Of a DNA stretch of 64,000 nt, positions 22,174 through 33,000 are shown one piece after another (within the stretch, counting starts at the first letter, position 1; each line of letters opens with the position of its first letter). The stretch is from the NCBI GenBank assembly GCA_014529385.2, contig CM043962.1, forward strand, positions 52,533,905-52,597,904. Reading direction: 5' to 3'. The notes below the pieces were generated by a model. That model did no database searches. It saw nothing but the letters and a program-made list of their open reading frames with translations, and was not told the origin of the DNA. The position numbers were made by a program, and so were the translations under genes. The DNA comes from Adiantum capillus-veneris (Eukaryota; Streptophyta; Polypodiopsida; Polypodiales; Pteridaceae).

Positions 22174-23256
22174 TTACAACCAAGTAGCACAACTAAATAA
22201 GCAAAAATGAGCCCTAAAAATTACAATTTTGCCAAAGTCTATCTTCGGCGCGCCTAAGATGCAGATGGGTGTAGGTGCATGCAAAAATGGTGTCAGATGG
22301 ATTGTATGGAAAATATAAGTGTTGGTGGTGATCTGAAAGAATCTTGAGAGATTTTGGACTTTTATGATGGGAATTGTGTCCGCTTGACCGCATTCTATAC
22401 TCTTGGTAATTGACAAAGTGAGGATTTGTCAAACTTGATGAAACTTGGGCAAGTGTTTAATGTGACCATTGTGAACATATTTGTGTATCACAGATGCAAG
22501 TTAGGATCTTCCATTGCCATTTCTATCTTAGGTGTGCTTAAGCTAAAAAGAGGGTGATTTAGGGCCATTTCTTATTTTTGGTGCTCTGATGGGTTCTAGA
22601 GCAAATATTATTGATGAAGGGTGAAGTTGGGTTGATTTGTCAAGCTAAAAGTGAGAATTGGGCACAAATGGCTATGGATGTGGCACAATGCATTTTATGA
22701 GTATTTGCATGAGAAAAATGTTACAGTTTTGATGTAGTGTTTGTGATGGGGAGGAAATACATGCTAGTGTAGAAGTGGGTGCCAGAAAATGGTGCCATGC
22801 TAGTGAGTCATCTTCGGCGCATGAAGATAGAAGTTACACTTTATTGCACTTTCGGCCTTGCTTTTGCCCAATCTAGCTTTTACTAGGTCATTGATGGTGG
22901 TTGGAACCCTTGGTATGTTTCTTGGTAGCTGATGTAGTTCCCAATGAGATTGACCATCTTTTGTTGAGCAGGGTGACTTGGAGACGCTAATCACTAGTTA
23001 CTTGCTCCTTGGAGGTTGGTGGAGGTCCAATATGGTGTAGAGAGTGTCCCCCTTGATTTTGAGGTGAGTTGGGTCAAGATTTTTCATTGTGGTGCAAAAT
23101 GTCACTTCGCGGTGTGAATATGGTCTTTTTGTCCTATATTGATGGCTGAGCCTCAGTTGGACCCCTAAATCTCCACAGTTCCTTAACATGATGGCCTCAA
23201 AACATTTGTAAATTTTGGTCCCCATTTGACTCCTTTATCTTCGGTGTGCCGAAGAT
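22174..23256 (+). repeat. Array B, palindrome-bearing units homologous to array A
   Basis: Palindromes with core ATCTTCGGCG-CGCCGAAGAT or variants centre near 22250, 22534, 22819, 23110 and 23246, with spacings of 284, 284, 291 and 137 bp. The sequence before 22534 aligns with that before the 736 palindrome of array A: a GAAACTTGG box 95 nt before the centre in both, and ATGCAAGTT 41-43 nt before it in both. The palindromes themselves differ between arrays. The array directly precedes the unidentified ORF ending at 22146 when read on the minus strand. Confidence 0.75.
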
Positions 23257-24267
23257 GCTAGGTCAAATTTTCTAAAGATTTTTGCTTTTTGGAGCTTAGC
23301 AATGTATTGTCCCCCTAGTGATGAGCCTCTGCTTCATTTTTTGTGAAATTTGGGTGTCAGGTGTAGCCAGTGTTAGCATTTTTGTCCCTTGCCGTTCCCA
23401 AATTGCCATGTGTTGTCCTGCCCCTTGTCGCTCATGTGGTTGACAATGTGGTAATCAAAAACACTTAGGAACTTACCCCTCATGAATGGACTGAGTAAGA
23501 GTCAATAGGCAGTGCGTAGGAGACCGTAGAAGGTTGCCAAAATCCACCACTCAAAGCTCCGTCTCTAAGGTCTAGAATGCAAATGAGAGAAATATTGGCG
23601 TACGGGGCTATACATACCTGGACTTTCTTGATGCCTCCTCCCAATTACCTACCTGATGAGCTCATCAAGTCTAATTGCATACTCTCGGATTGGAAATTTT
23701 TGAAAACTGACATCCCTCGATCATTCTGTCGTCATTTGTCATTATGACTAGTTGGTGAAAAAGGCCACTGAGCTTTTTTATTTGATTTGCTTCAAAAATT
23801 TTCTAACTCATCCCTTAAACTTCAAGATTGGGCGTTTGAAGTCGAAATCCAATTTTGACATTCCTGCTTATTTAGTTTATTTATTTTGCATTTTATTGCC
23901 TTTTATTTGCAAAAATTAAAGAAAAATAGCTAAATCACTCAAAAAAATTCTATTTGATACTAAAAAAACTCTAAAACACTTCCACTCTTATTATTCAGAC
24001 ATATTTTTGTGGATTGCTCCATTTTTTCATGATTTTGGCCAAATTACACGCTAACAAATGTACTATATTATAATTATTGGAAGATATGTACAATATATAC
24101 ACACACCTAGGGATCGTCATATGGAAATCCCCATTCATCTCATTATTAGGGCAATCACTTAATTGGTTCAACAAAAATCAGACATCAACACACAATTACA
24201 TCAAATCATTGCCCTTTTTACTTTCCAGATTCATATGCTTCTGTTCTTTTCAGATTTTCTCCCTGCC
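23257..24267. other. Unassigned noncoding sequence
   Basis: No coding similarity was recognised. It may be the leader or LTR side of the element carrying array B, but no TG/CA boundary or primer site could be fixed. Confidence 0.35.
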
Positions 24268-24283
24268 CCCCCCCCCCCCCCCC
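24268..24283. repeat. Short poly-C tract
   Basis: About 16 consecutive C. Confidence 0.9.
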
Positions 24284-24503
24284 TCTTGGCTTCAATTCAT
24301 CCTGGGTTGTGCAGTGTAGAGTGTAGAAATTTGTGTCTATGCATGGCCCTGATTGGCCCTATTATGCTATGGAGGTCAATGCAAATAAACACATTACTAT
24401 GTTGTGCAAGAAGTGGGTCTAGAGTATGGCACTCAAGGGTTTCTGATGTCAATGTATCCTGTTGCTTGAATCTTTTGAAGAGCAAATTTTGTAGCAATTG
24501 AGC

Positions 24504-24881
24504 TCATCCTTTGATAGTGCAATATGCATTGTCCACTGTGTGCTGCTTGGATACAATGGTCTTTGTAATTGTGAGTGCCTTGACTTTAGGTACCCACTTA
24601 TACCTGACTGTATCTGGTTTGACTTGCTGTGGGGTCTTCGATACCCATTGTTGAACTTGTTTGCCGTGGATGTTTGGTTTTATTGTGGCTGTACTTTGCT
24701 TCTTTGGTTTCCATATCCATGTCCTCTTGAGTAGCGGTGGTGACTTTTGTTGAGAAGATGTATGTAATGTTTTTTCTTTAAAGTTGTCAACAATGTGTAG
24801 TAGTCTTTTTGGCACCCATACTTGTTGTGGTTGGTTCTTGAGTTGGCTCTTGGGTACCCAGATTTTCTTGACTCCTTTCAT
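24504..24881 (-). pseudogene. WVPK-repeat segment
   Basis: A 125-residue open segment with a repeated K-x-W-V-P-K-like motif: KKIWVPKSQL, QQVWVPKRLL, RTWIWKPKKQ, QQWVSKTPQQ and RYKWVPKVKA at intervals of about 18-30 residues. Similar WVPK repeats occur in Gag or linker regions of some plant retrotransposons. It lies just downstream of the retropepsin-like domain at 25075-25413, shifted one frame from it. Function not known. Confidence 0.5.
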
Positions 24882-25413
24882 AAGGTTGGCTAGTAGCAGT
24901 CTTTAATGGAGTAGTGGTCGTATTTATGACTGACAACTTCTCTTTCATAAATGGCAAATTATCGAGAGATCCTTTCCATTCTTCCTTAATGTATGAAAAT
25001 GGTAGTCTTAGTTGTCCACCTTTAAGTGTGAGTTCCAGCATTTGGGCATCCCAATCTTGTATTGCTTTGTAGGTTCACATCCATGGAACCCCTAGTATTA
25101 GGTCTTCATTCACGTGTTCATCCACAATACATATGAAAGTATGTGGGCAGGAAAATCCATGAACCATAATATTCAAGTTAATTTTTCCTAGTACTGGAGT
25201 GATTCCTTTGTTATAGGCTTTGACAATGTTTTGGTAGTACTCAAGTGGTTGAGTTGTTGCCTTGAGATAAGTCGAGTAACTGGCAGCATTGGCTTGAGCT
25301 CCTATGTTCGCTAAAGATTTCACTTTGTATCCCTCCTTCAGAATCACATTGATGCGCATATCAAGACCATCCATCCACTCTTCATTAGTCTCTACCTCAT
25401 CCTCAGCAATGGG
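24787..25413 (-). pseudogene. Retropepsin-like domain downstream of integrase X
   Basis: The minus strand reads an acidic lead (PIAEDEVETNEEW), then MRINVILKEGYKVKSLANIG with an active-site-like ANIGAQANAASYS (normally D-T-G-A), and ends DLILGVPWM, the usual protease end-motif. After a TGA it continues in the same frame as YKAIQDWDAQMLELTLKGGQ, a typical post-protease segment. The Asp of the active site is lost (IG for DTG). It shares the frame of the integrase end at 25519, separated only by TAG codons at about 25520 and 25413. It may be a second protease of the same polyprotein or an abutting element. Confidence 0.6.
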
Positions 25414-25518
25414 CTAAAATTGGAGAGAGTTGAGTGGTAACGCTTGTAGAACAGGTTGCCTCGTAGCTTTCCCTGTTAGAATCCAAATGCGAGCCTCCTC
25501 CTCAACCTCACCTATCAC

Positions 25519-26701
25519 CTATTGTCGTTTAAGCTTTCTTTCCTTGGCTGCGTGCATTCTCTGCAAAAGCTCATTAGTCAAGGGAGGACTGTATTTATTG
25601 ATCCGACATCTGTTAATCCAATTTTCCATAATTTCTCCATCTAATGTAGCTAACTTGACTACACCGCTTGGTGAAACATCTTCAATGACAAAAGGACCAT
25701 GTCCTATTTTCTTAAATTTCGGTACATGTTGTTTCAACAAATATACTAAGGCTAAGTCCCCTAGTTTGAGAATTTTGGTCAGCAATTGTGAGTCAAAGAA
25801 TTGTTTTTGTTTTTGTGCGTAGTTGTGAGAAATGGCTACTAATTGTTTCTCATCCAATCATTCCAAATCTTCAATTCGTTCCGACAATTTGTGTCCCTTT
25901 CATTCTAAATCAGTAGCAATCTCTGAGAGTGGGTAATAAGAATTCCATTAGCAAGATCAAATCTAGGCCATAGACCAAATTAAAAGGAGTCGTGTTCAAA
26001 GCTGTTTTCAAGGAAAATCAATAAGACCATAAGGAAAAATGAAGATGCATTTCCCAGTCTGTTCTGCTTGAACTAACAATTTTAGTTAGTACAAAGCTCA
26101 AAATTTTGCTCGTATGTTATGCTTGACCATTTTCTTGAGGATGATAGGGAGCATATTTTTTATGGATTACCATGAACTCATCTAATAGATATTCTATCAC
26201 CTCATTATGGAAATGCGATCTGCAATCACTCACAAGCTCAATAGGAAGTCCATACCTAGTGAATACATATTCATACAAGAATGCAACAGTGGTTCTAGCA
26301 TAGTTCTTCTTGGTGATCCTTGCCTCAGCCCACTTGGTTAAGTAATCTGTGGCCATAATAATATATTGTGCCTGAGTTTTGTAAGATGGTGGCTGGATTG
26401 ATCCCACAAAGTCTATACCCCACTTAGCAAAGAGTCATGCTCCCATCATAGGTCGCAATGGCATATTATCAACCCTTGTCGGCATTTTTTCTTTTTGATT
26501 CTATGCATCGCATCGTCGAACAAATACTTTTGCATCCGCAAATAAATTTTTCCACCATATGCCTACCATCAATATAGCTTTGGCCATGTCTTCATGATAG
26601 AGGTGACCTCCTTCTAGACCTGCATGTGCTTGTTCTAAAATAAGAAGATATTCCTCATTTGCGCATAGTCTAAGATGTTGGTCTTTCCCTCGTCAATAGA
26701 G
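25519..26701 (-). pseudogene. Gypsy element X integrase, 3' part
   Basis: The minus strand from 26701 begins LYxRGKDQHLRLCANEEYLL and a zinc-binding start (EQAHAGLEGGHLYHEDM). The core follows: GSIQPPSYKTQAQYIIMATD (first Asp), RYGLPIELVSDCRSHF (second Asp), APYHPQENGQA (Glu). After a stop at 26117 it continues LTKIVSSSRTDWEMHLHFS and TALNTTPFNLVYGLDLIL. It ends as the C-terminal domain MDEKQLVAISHNYAQKQKQF, LGDLALVYLLKQHVPKFKKI and KERKLKRQ at 25519. It is the continuation of the piece at 37691-37926, interrupted by element Y, and its 1.12-kb left part is repeated at 34489-35607. Confidence 0.9.
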
Positions 26702-26705
26702 CTAG
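26702..26705. repeat. Target-site duplication of element Y, left copy
   Basis: CTAG immediately outside the TGAGGGCG end of the LTR, matching CTAG at 37687-37690. Rejoining X across Y gives a continuous integrase reading (...YILIEN followed by LYxRGKD), which supports this boundary. Confidence 0.8.
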
Positions 26706-28784
26706 TGAGGGCGAGCTTTTTGAAATGGGGCCTCTAAACCCAAACCAATGGGCCTACCCTCACAAAATGTTCGTAAAGAGGTACGCACACTACTTGGGGC
26801 ACCACCTTCTTTTGGGAGTGGAGAAGGAAACCAATCAAAATAACACTTGCACTCACCCACTCAAGCAACACACTTTGAAAACCCCCTTACTCTATATACA
26901 CTTTGGACACTTGAACACCATCAACGATTATGCAACCCAATGCCGTGCATCAAAATGAAATATGAAATTTGTGGAATAGCATTCACCTTCTCCCCATAAG
27001 AATACCCATAATACATCCAAACTCTTCCTCTCTCAAGCACTCATCAAAAAAATCATGCGCGCAAGACTTGCCTCTCAAAACACACAAGAGAATCACTTAC
27101 ATCAAACTAACACACTTTGCATAGAGAGCTCATCTCCATCTATGCAATGCCGTGACACAAATAAAATCACCATGAGAGGTAGCCACATGCATATGTAATG
27201 AAGCAAAAGAGAGTTGGAGTGAGAAATTTCTTTAGACCAATTGAATAAGTGTGGAGAAACAAACCAATGGTAAATTGAGAATAGAACACTTACTTGATTT
27301 CTCGCACACCTTTTAAGGGGAGGACAGACGCTGGCTAACCATCACGAATTGCGACACTTGAAAGTTTTTGAAGATGATTTCATGATCATTAACATAACCA
27401 TGAGAGAGATCATGATGTATTTACAAGTTATTGAGGTGCTACAAATGATTTATTGGGTTGATGGAGTAAGAGATTGTAGAATGGAGAGAGTGGAGAATAG
27501 AGTTGCACTTCCTCCAAAGAGGAGGGTTAGGAGGGAGCATGTGAAAGAGGGAGAGTTGGGGTTTTCTCTACTATTGATCAAGAAAAAACATGAAGTTGAA
27601 AATATAGGTGTGTGTGTCCTTGAGTCTCTCCAAGGGGGGCTATTTATAGTTGTGTAGGAGTGGGATTATGCTACACTTAATTAGAGTAAGTGATTAGACC
27701 TAATTAAGTGTCCTTTGACCACTCATTGAATATTGGACATAAAAGGGACTATTTATTCACCAAAAATATCATTTTAGATCGTGAAGGCTCCATAGGGGTG
27801 CATAATGTAGGTGGGCCCCACCATGAGGCCCTACGGGTGGCTCCTACGGGGTATCTCAACTTGTCTGTTTTGGCATTTAGAAAGCATCTTTAGGTTGGTC
27901 CCATCACATGCAAGTGACCTTGAACACTCATTGCTCTTCTAGACGATGAGTAGGGGAAAAATAAGATCTCACTCTCTTGATTTACTTGATTTACAGTTCC
28001 CTTTTGCTGCGAATCTGACAGATTTACACTATTTTGACCATAACTTTTTACCTGTAGCTCGGAATGACAGGCTTCAAAAGGCAAAATTGACCTTCTCAAC
28101 ATGTTTGATATGAATTTGGACTATTCTTCACGCCCATGCACCAAGGAATTCAGTTTGGAAGGTCCACACTAGGCTAGGGAACCTTTTGCTTCCAAGTCTT
28201 CTTGTATGGGCCCTTTGCTTGTATGCATCCAAGGGGAATCATGCTTTTTCAAAAGGCTATGATGCTTAAACAAATAGAGGAGGGCCCAATATTATTTGCT
28301 TGTGAAAAGAATATTCAATTGGAGTCTTTTTGAAAGGAGAGAAACTATATGTATATTCTTAAGAGATATTGGACCACCTATGTAGGGGGCATAGAAGATT
28401 TGTAGAGAGGGACCATAATCTTTGGTAAAGACAAGTGGAGAGTTGATTTCCATGGGAATTTATCTATATGGGGTGGAAGATGGATATATTATTTTTCTAC
28501 TACTAATTCACAAGAGGTAAGAAAGTTTGGGGGTATATAGTTGGTTATTGTATGCCTATTCTATTTACAAAGCAAAAAAGAAAAGGGTGGTAATATTAAT
28601 ATATGACTAAGGTGACATTTTTGGGAAGAGTATAATGTATGTGTCGCCACAAAGGTTAAACGAAGAGGTGGAATTTACTCTAGATAACTTAATAGCGTAG
28701 AAAAATATATACACATATGAGGAAGAGGACGTTGAGTAGGCTGACAAATGTTGCAAAAAGATGGTTACCATTTTATGCCACTCA
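26706..28784 (-). mobile_element. 3' LTR of Tat gypsy element Y
   Basis: A 2079-bp LTR with TG...CA ends (plus strand TGAGGGCGAGC ... CCACTCA). It is collinear with the 5' LTR at 35608-37686 at a constant offset of 8902 bp without indels; I noticed six substitutions, so identity is about 99.7%. The minus-strand start TGAGTGGC follows a polypurine tract. Short open frames inside it (for example 27349-27657) are probably chance. Near identity implies recent insertion or recent gene conversion. Confidence 0.9.
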
Positions 28785-28790
28785 TATTAG

Positions 28791-28799
28791 CCCTCCCCC
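28791..28799 (-). promoter_or_regulatory. Polypurine tract of element Y
   Basis: GGGGGAGGG on the minus strand, six bases before the LTR start. This is the expected plus-strand primer site and ties the LTR at 26706-28784 to the coding region at 28965-34281. Confidence 0.75.
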
Positions 28800-28964
28800 A
28801 AGCCTAGAGATATTCATATCTTTAGGAGGACGGTGTTGCTTCTTTTTCTTCTTCTTCTTTTTTTCTCTCTTTTTTTTTGTCATTTTTTCTTTTCCACTTT
28901 TTTTTTTTTCAATAGGAGGAGTGTCATGCACTCTTTTACTCCATTAGACCTGCTTTTCATTACC
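28800..28964 (-). mobile_element. Short 3' untranslated region of element Y
   Basis: A T-rich stretch on the plus strand (28840-28912), without the tandem repeats often found here in Tat elements. Confidence 0.6.
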
Positions 28965-29492
28965 TCAATCCCATAAATCGGAGATGGGAGGGTTGCCTTG
29001 GGTATGTTCAGATTCCAAGGCTGGTTCTTCTTTGCATATCAAAGCTTTAAAAATAGGTGGAGCATTTGCCAAGCCGAAGGGAGCCAAGCCAATTTGGAGC
29101 TTAGACAATGTAGGCAGATGACTGCCTATCAACGAATTGATACGTTGAAAGTAGGGCTTTAATCTCCATCCATTGACTCTAGTCTTGTGGAGTTTTCTTG
29201 ATAAATCTGCTAATCTGTAACTACCATTCCCAAACTTTGTTTTTATCATGAAAGGTCCCTCCCATCTTTGCAAAAACTTTTTGTCAAGTCGAGTATCAAG
29301 TCGGTTATCATAGCGAAGAACCAACATACCTTCCTTCAATCCTTTCCCCTTGAGCTTCTTGTTGATTTTATCCCTTTGGCTTGTCGCTTTGGTGATGTAG
29401 TGATCAATGGACTCTTCTCTATCTAGCTCAAGTCGTTGGAGATCTAAGATCCTTTCATGTAGAACCTCCTTTGGTTTTTTTGCCACTTGCAA
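28965..29492 (-). pseudogene. Element Y integrase C-terminus, frameshifted
   Basis: A 175-residue segment carrying KEVLHERILDLQRLELDREE, KGKGLKEGMLVLRYDNRLD and KKFLQRWEGPFMIKTKFGNG: the LQRWEGPF block of Tat integrase C-termini, followed by a Y-L-L-K-like NGWRLKPYFQ. It is shifted by one base relative to the core upstream, with the shift between 29455 and 29492. No chromodomain. The last ~50 residues (GLAPFGLANAPPIFKAL) resemble the RT motif FGL-NAP out of place and may be a small rearranged piece. Confidence 0.8.
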
Positions 29493-30024
29493 GAACGCGC
29501 AAGCTTGAGAGCTCTACCTCAATGGGGAGAAGTGCTTCCTGTCCATAAACTAGATGAAAAGGGGTGAATTGGGTAGATACCTTGAAAGATGTCCTATACG
29601 CCCAAAGAGCAGCCGTCAAATGGCGATCCCAATCATTAGGCCGGTCCACAACCTGTTTAGAAATGATCTTACATATCATTCCATTCACTTTTTCCACCAA
29701 TCCATTGCATTGAGGATAGTAGGGTGTGGAATGCAGGTGTTTCACTTTTAACCTCCTCAAGAGATCATTCAGAAGGTCAGCCCTAAAACCCGGGCCTCGA
29801 TCTGATAAGATTTCTAGGGGTGTTCCAAACCTACTACAAATATGATCAAAAATAAACTTTGATACCTCTTCAGCTGTGATTCGGGTTGTGCTTGTTGCTT
29901 CCGCCCATCGTGTCATGTAGTCAACACCCATGATGATGAAAACCTTCCCTGTAGAAGTACGAGGTAGGGGACCTATTGCATCCACACCCCACTTTTCAAA
30001 AGGGCCATAAGATATTATTGGGAC
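29455..30024 (-). pseudogene. Element Y integrase core, after an in-frame stop
   Basis: Continues the main ORF in the same frame beyond a TGA at 30025-30027: VPIISYGPFEKWGVDAIGPL, IIMGVDYMTRWAEATSTTRI (first Asp), RFGTPLEILSDRGPGFRADL (second Asp), YYPQCNGLVEKVNGMICKII (catalytic Glu), ALWAYRTSFKVSTQFTPFHL. The DDE triad is intact. Readthrough is unlikely, since nothing near the TGA looks like a programmed signal; a point mutation is simplest. Confidence 0.9.
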
Positions 30025-33000
30025 TCAAGGCTCATATGTTAGTCGTCTATCCCCAGCAATTTGGCATGGCTTACATGCTTTACACCAATATTGGACATCA
30101 CGATGTAAGCTCGGCCAAATAAACCCTGCTTGTAAAATCTTCCTACTTGTAATATCTTGAGAAAAGTGACCACCACAGACATCATCATGACATGAAAGAA
30201 GAATTTTCTCTATCTCTTGCACACCTGGTACTCTCCTCAAGACCAAATCTTTCCCTTTGTGATATAAATTATCCCCGATCAACTGGTAAGGTGTGGCCTT
30301 CTTAACTAGTCTATGTCTTTGCACCTTGTCTAAGTGTTTGGGACACTCACCTGCTTGTAGAAAGAAGATAATGTCTTTTAGCTCCTCTTGACCTTGATAT
30401 TTGGGTTCATATAGTTTCACACCTCCTACCGCCATTTGAAGCTTTTCATTTGCGAGTAAGTCTGCTTCCTTGTTATGAGTTCTCACAATGTGTTGTACCT
30501 GTGTTGCTTTAAAACCCTTCATCAAAGCTCTTACACTACTAAGCCACTCAAACAATGTACGATTCTTGCACCTCCAAGTCCCTTGGATTTGCCTGACCAC
30601 TAGCAAAGAATCACCTTTTATAATAAGTCTTTGTATGCCTAATTCTTTGCATTCTTCTAACCCAAGGGTTAGAGCAGCATACTCAGCCTCATTGTTAGAG
30701 TGAACATTGGGTAGAGTGATACCTTTTCTAACCATTACCTCCTTTTGTGGGTTTAAAATGAGGATCCCCCCTGCTGCTTTGTCTTGTTGGCGTTGATAGG
30801 CTCCGTCAAAGCATAAAGTATGGGCATTATCAATCTCCTTCACTTTGAATTGTTTTGAGCCTTCCTCTCTTTGTAGTCGTGATCCTTCCCTTTCTCTCAC
30901 TTTGTAGGTGAGAATGTCTGCAAGTCCTGCTCTTGTGCTATCTTTTACAAGGAAAGTGTATTCAAATTCTTGGAGTTCAAGCACCCACTTTGCTATTCTA
31001 GATGAGAAGCTCATGTGTTGTACTACATATGGTAGATTGTGCTCTAAGGTGAGAAAAACAAATGGCACAGGGAGAAGATACGATCGAAACTTCCTTACCG
31101 CAAACAAGATTGCAAAGACCACTTTCTCCATTTCAGTGTATCCCTTCTTGGCTGGAGTCATCACCTTGCTTGCAAAATAGATCGGCCTCATGTATGATGT
31201 TTTAGGATCTTTTTGCATCAAAACAACACCAATTGCTTCGAAACCTACACTTGGAGTGACATAGTAAGTCTCCTTTGGATCTGGTGGCATTAGGATTGGG
31301 AGAGAGCTAAGAATGCCCTTCACTTCCTCAAAACATTTTGCATGTTCCCTCCCCCATTCAAATGTAGATTGGCTTGCCAACCTATGCAAAGGGTCGATGG
31401 CTTCTGCTAGGAGATGGATGAAGCGAGACATGTACCTCACTTTGTGGTTGAAGGTCATTAGCTCCTTTGTTGTTGTTGGTGGAGATAATGACAAAAGGGC
31501 CTCTACTTTAGAGGGATCCACTTGAATTCCTTGTGAAGAAACCACATGGCCTAGCAAAACCACCTGAGATTCACCGATATGACACTTCTCTGGGTTGAGT
31601 TGTCCCCCAAATTGATGGAGCCTCTTAAGCCCCTCTTCAACCTTTTGGCAATGAAGTGATCTACAACTATAAATACAGAAATCATCCATAAAGACTCTTA
31701 TAGATTTTCCAAAGAATGGCTGAAATACAAATATTGTGAATCTCATGAAGGTGCTAGGAGCATTGGTGAGCCCAAAAGGCATTACTCTGAATGCAAAACA
31801 TCCCCAAGGTGTGATGAAGGTGGTTTTTGGTTGGTCCTCTTCTGCTATTCTAATTTGAAAATATCCTGAATACCCACCACACACAGTGTAGCATTCATGA
31901 CCTGCTACTTCATTCAAAATTTCATCTTGGAAAGGGAGAGGGAAGTGGTCCCTCTTTGTCGCAGCGTTGAGGGGTTTGTAATCCACGCACACCCTCCACT
32001 TACCATTCTTCTTGGGAGTGACTACAATAGGTGATACCCATTCGGAGTTGGATACTGGATAGATGAAGCCAGCCTTCAAGAGTCGATTCACTTCCTGTAG
32101 GAGAGCCTTTTGTTGCACAGATCCTAGTCGCCTTAACTTTTGAGCCACGGGTTTGGTCCCTGGTTTCAATTCAATTCGATGCTCTATTACATCTACACCT
32201 CTTATTTGTGAGTAGTCAGTGATAAACAAATTGGGATACCTCCTTAACATATTGATGTAGGACCTCTTCTCCTCACAAGTAAGATCTTTTGCAAGCATCT
32301 TCTCAAATCCTTCTTCAAGGTGGTGGCATCTTTCATCCCCTCGTGTGTGATTGTCTGTTGGCTTTTCTTCTACTGGAACATCTTGAGTGTTGGCGTTGAA
32401 TACAATTCCCATTACCTCCAAAGAAGACTCCTCTTCACTGGTTGATGCACTGGTTGATGCTTCCTCATCACTTGAGTAAGGACTCTCCTCCTCGCTCTCT
32501 TCATCTGCCGTGGTTTCATAGTTGATATCTAGTTGCTTTCCTTCTCGCCAATCATACACCACCGGTTGACCCTTCTTAAGAATCAAACGACCACTTCTCC
32601 ATTTTTGATCTGCATTCACAGCAATGAGCCAAGGCCTCCCTAGGATGATGGGATAGCCCTCCCCCTTAGCTGGCATGACATACATATCCACTCGTGCATC
32701 TATGTTACATACAGAGACTTTTACATTTTCAATGATCCCCAAACACTTCACACTTGAGTTGTTGGCTAGCCTAGCTTGACAATTAGAGGACTTTGTAATT
32801 TCAAGCCCTAACTTGTTCATTGATTTTTCCGTGATCACACACATTTGAGCTCCACCATCAACATATACATTACACACCTTTTTACCCCTTATGTAAGCAT
32901 CCACAATGGGTTCCACATCTTTTTGTAGCTTTGAGGCCACAACCTTAATGGAAAGATTTGCTTTCTTTTTTGGAATTCTTGTACTTACCAACTTTGGCCA

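Noticed and set aside
27349-27893. Open frames inside the Y LTRs (also 36251-36795)
   Set aside because: Identical because the LTRs are; no similarity or coding signal, and LTRs of this class are not expected to encode protein.
25587-28784. Treating the whole 3198-bp direct repeat as the LTR of element Y
   Set aside because: The left 1119 bp is integrase coding sequence of X that continues naturally past 25587. TG at 26706 with a CTAG duplication shared with 37687 defines a 2079-bp LTR instead.
29990-30060. Programmed stop-codon readthrough between Y RNase H/zinc domain and integrase core
   Set aside because: The TGA lies inside the integrase rather than at a gag-pol boundary, and no obvious readthrough signal is seen; a point mutation is simpler.
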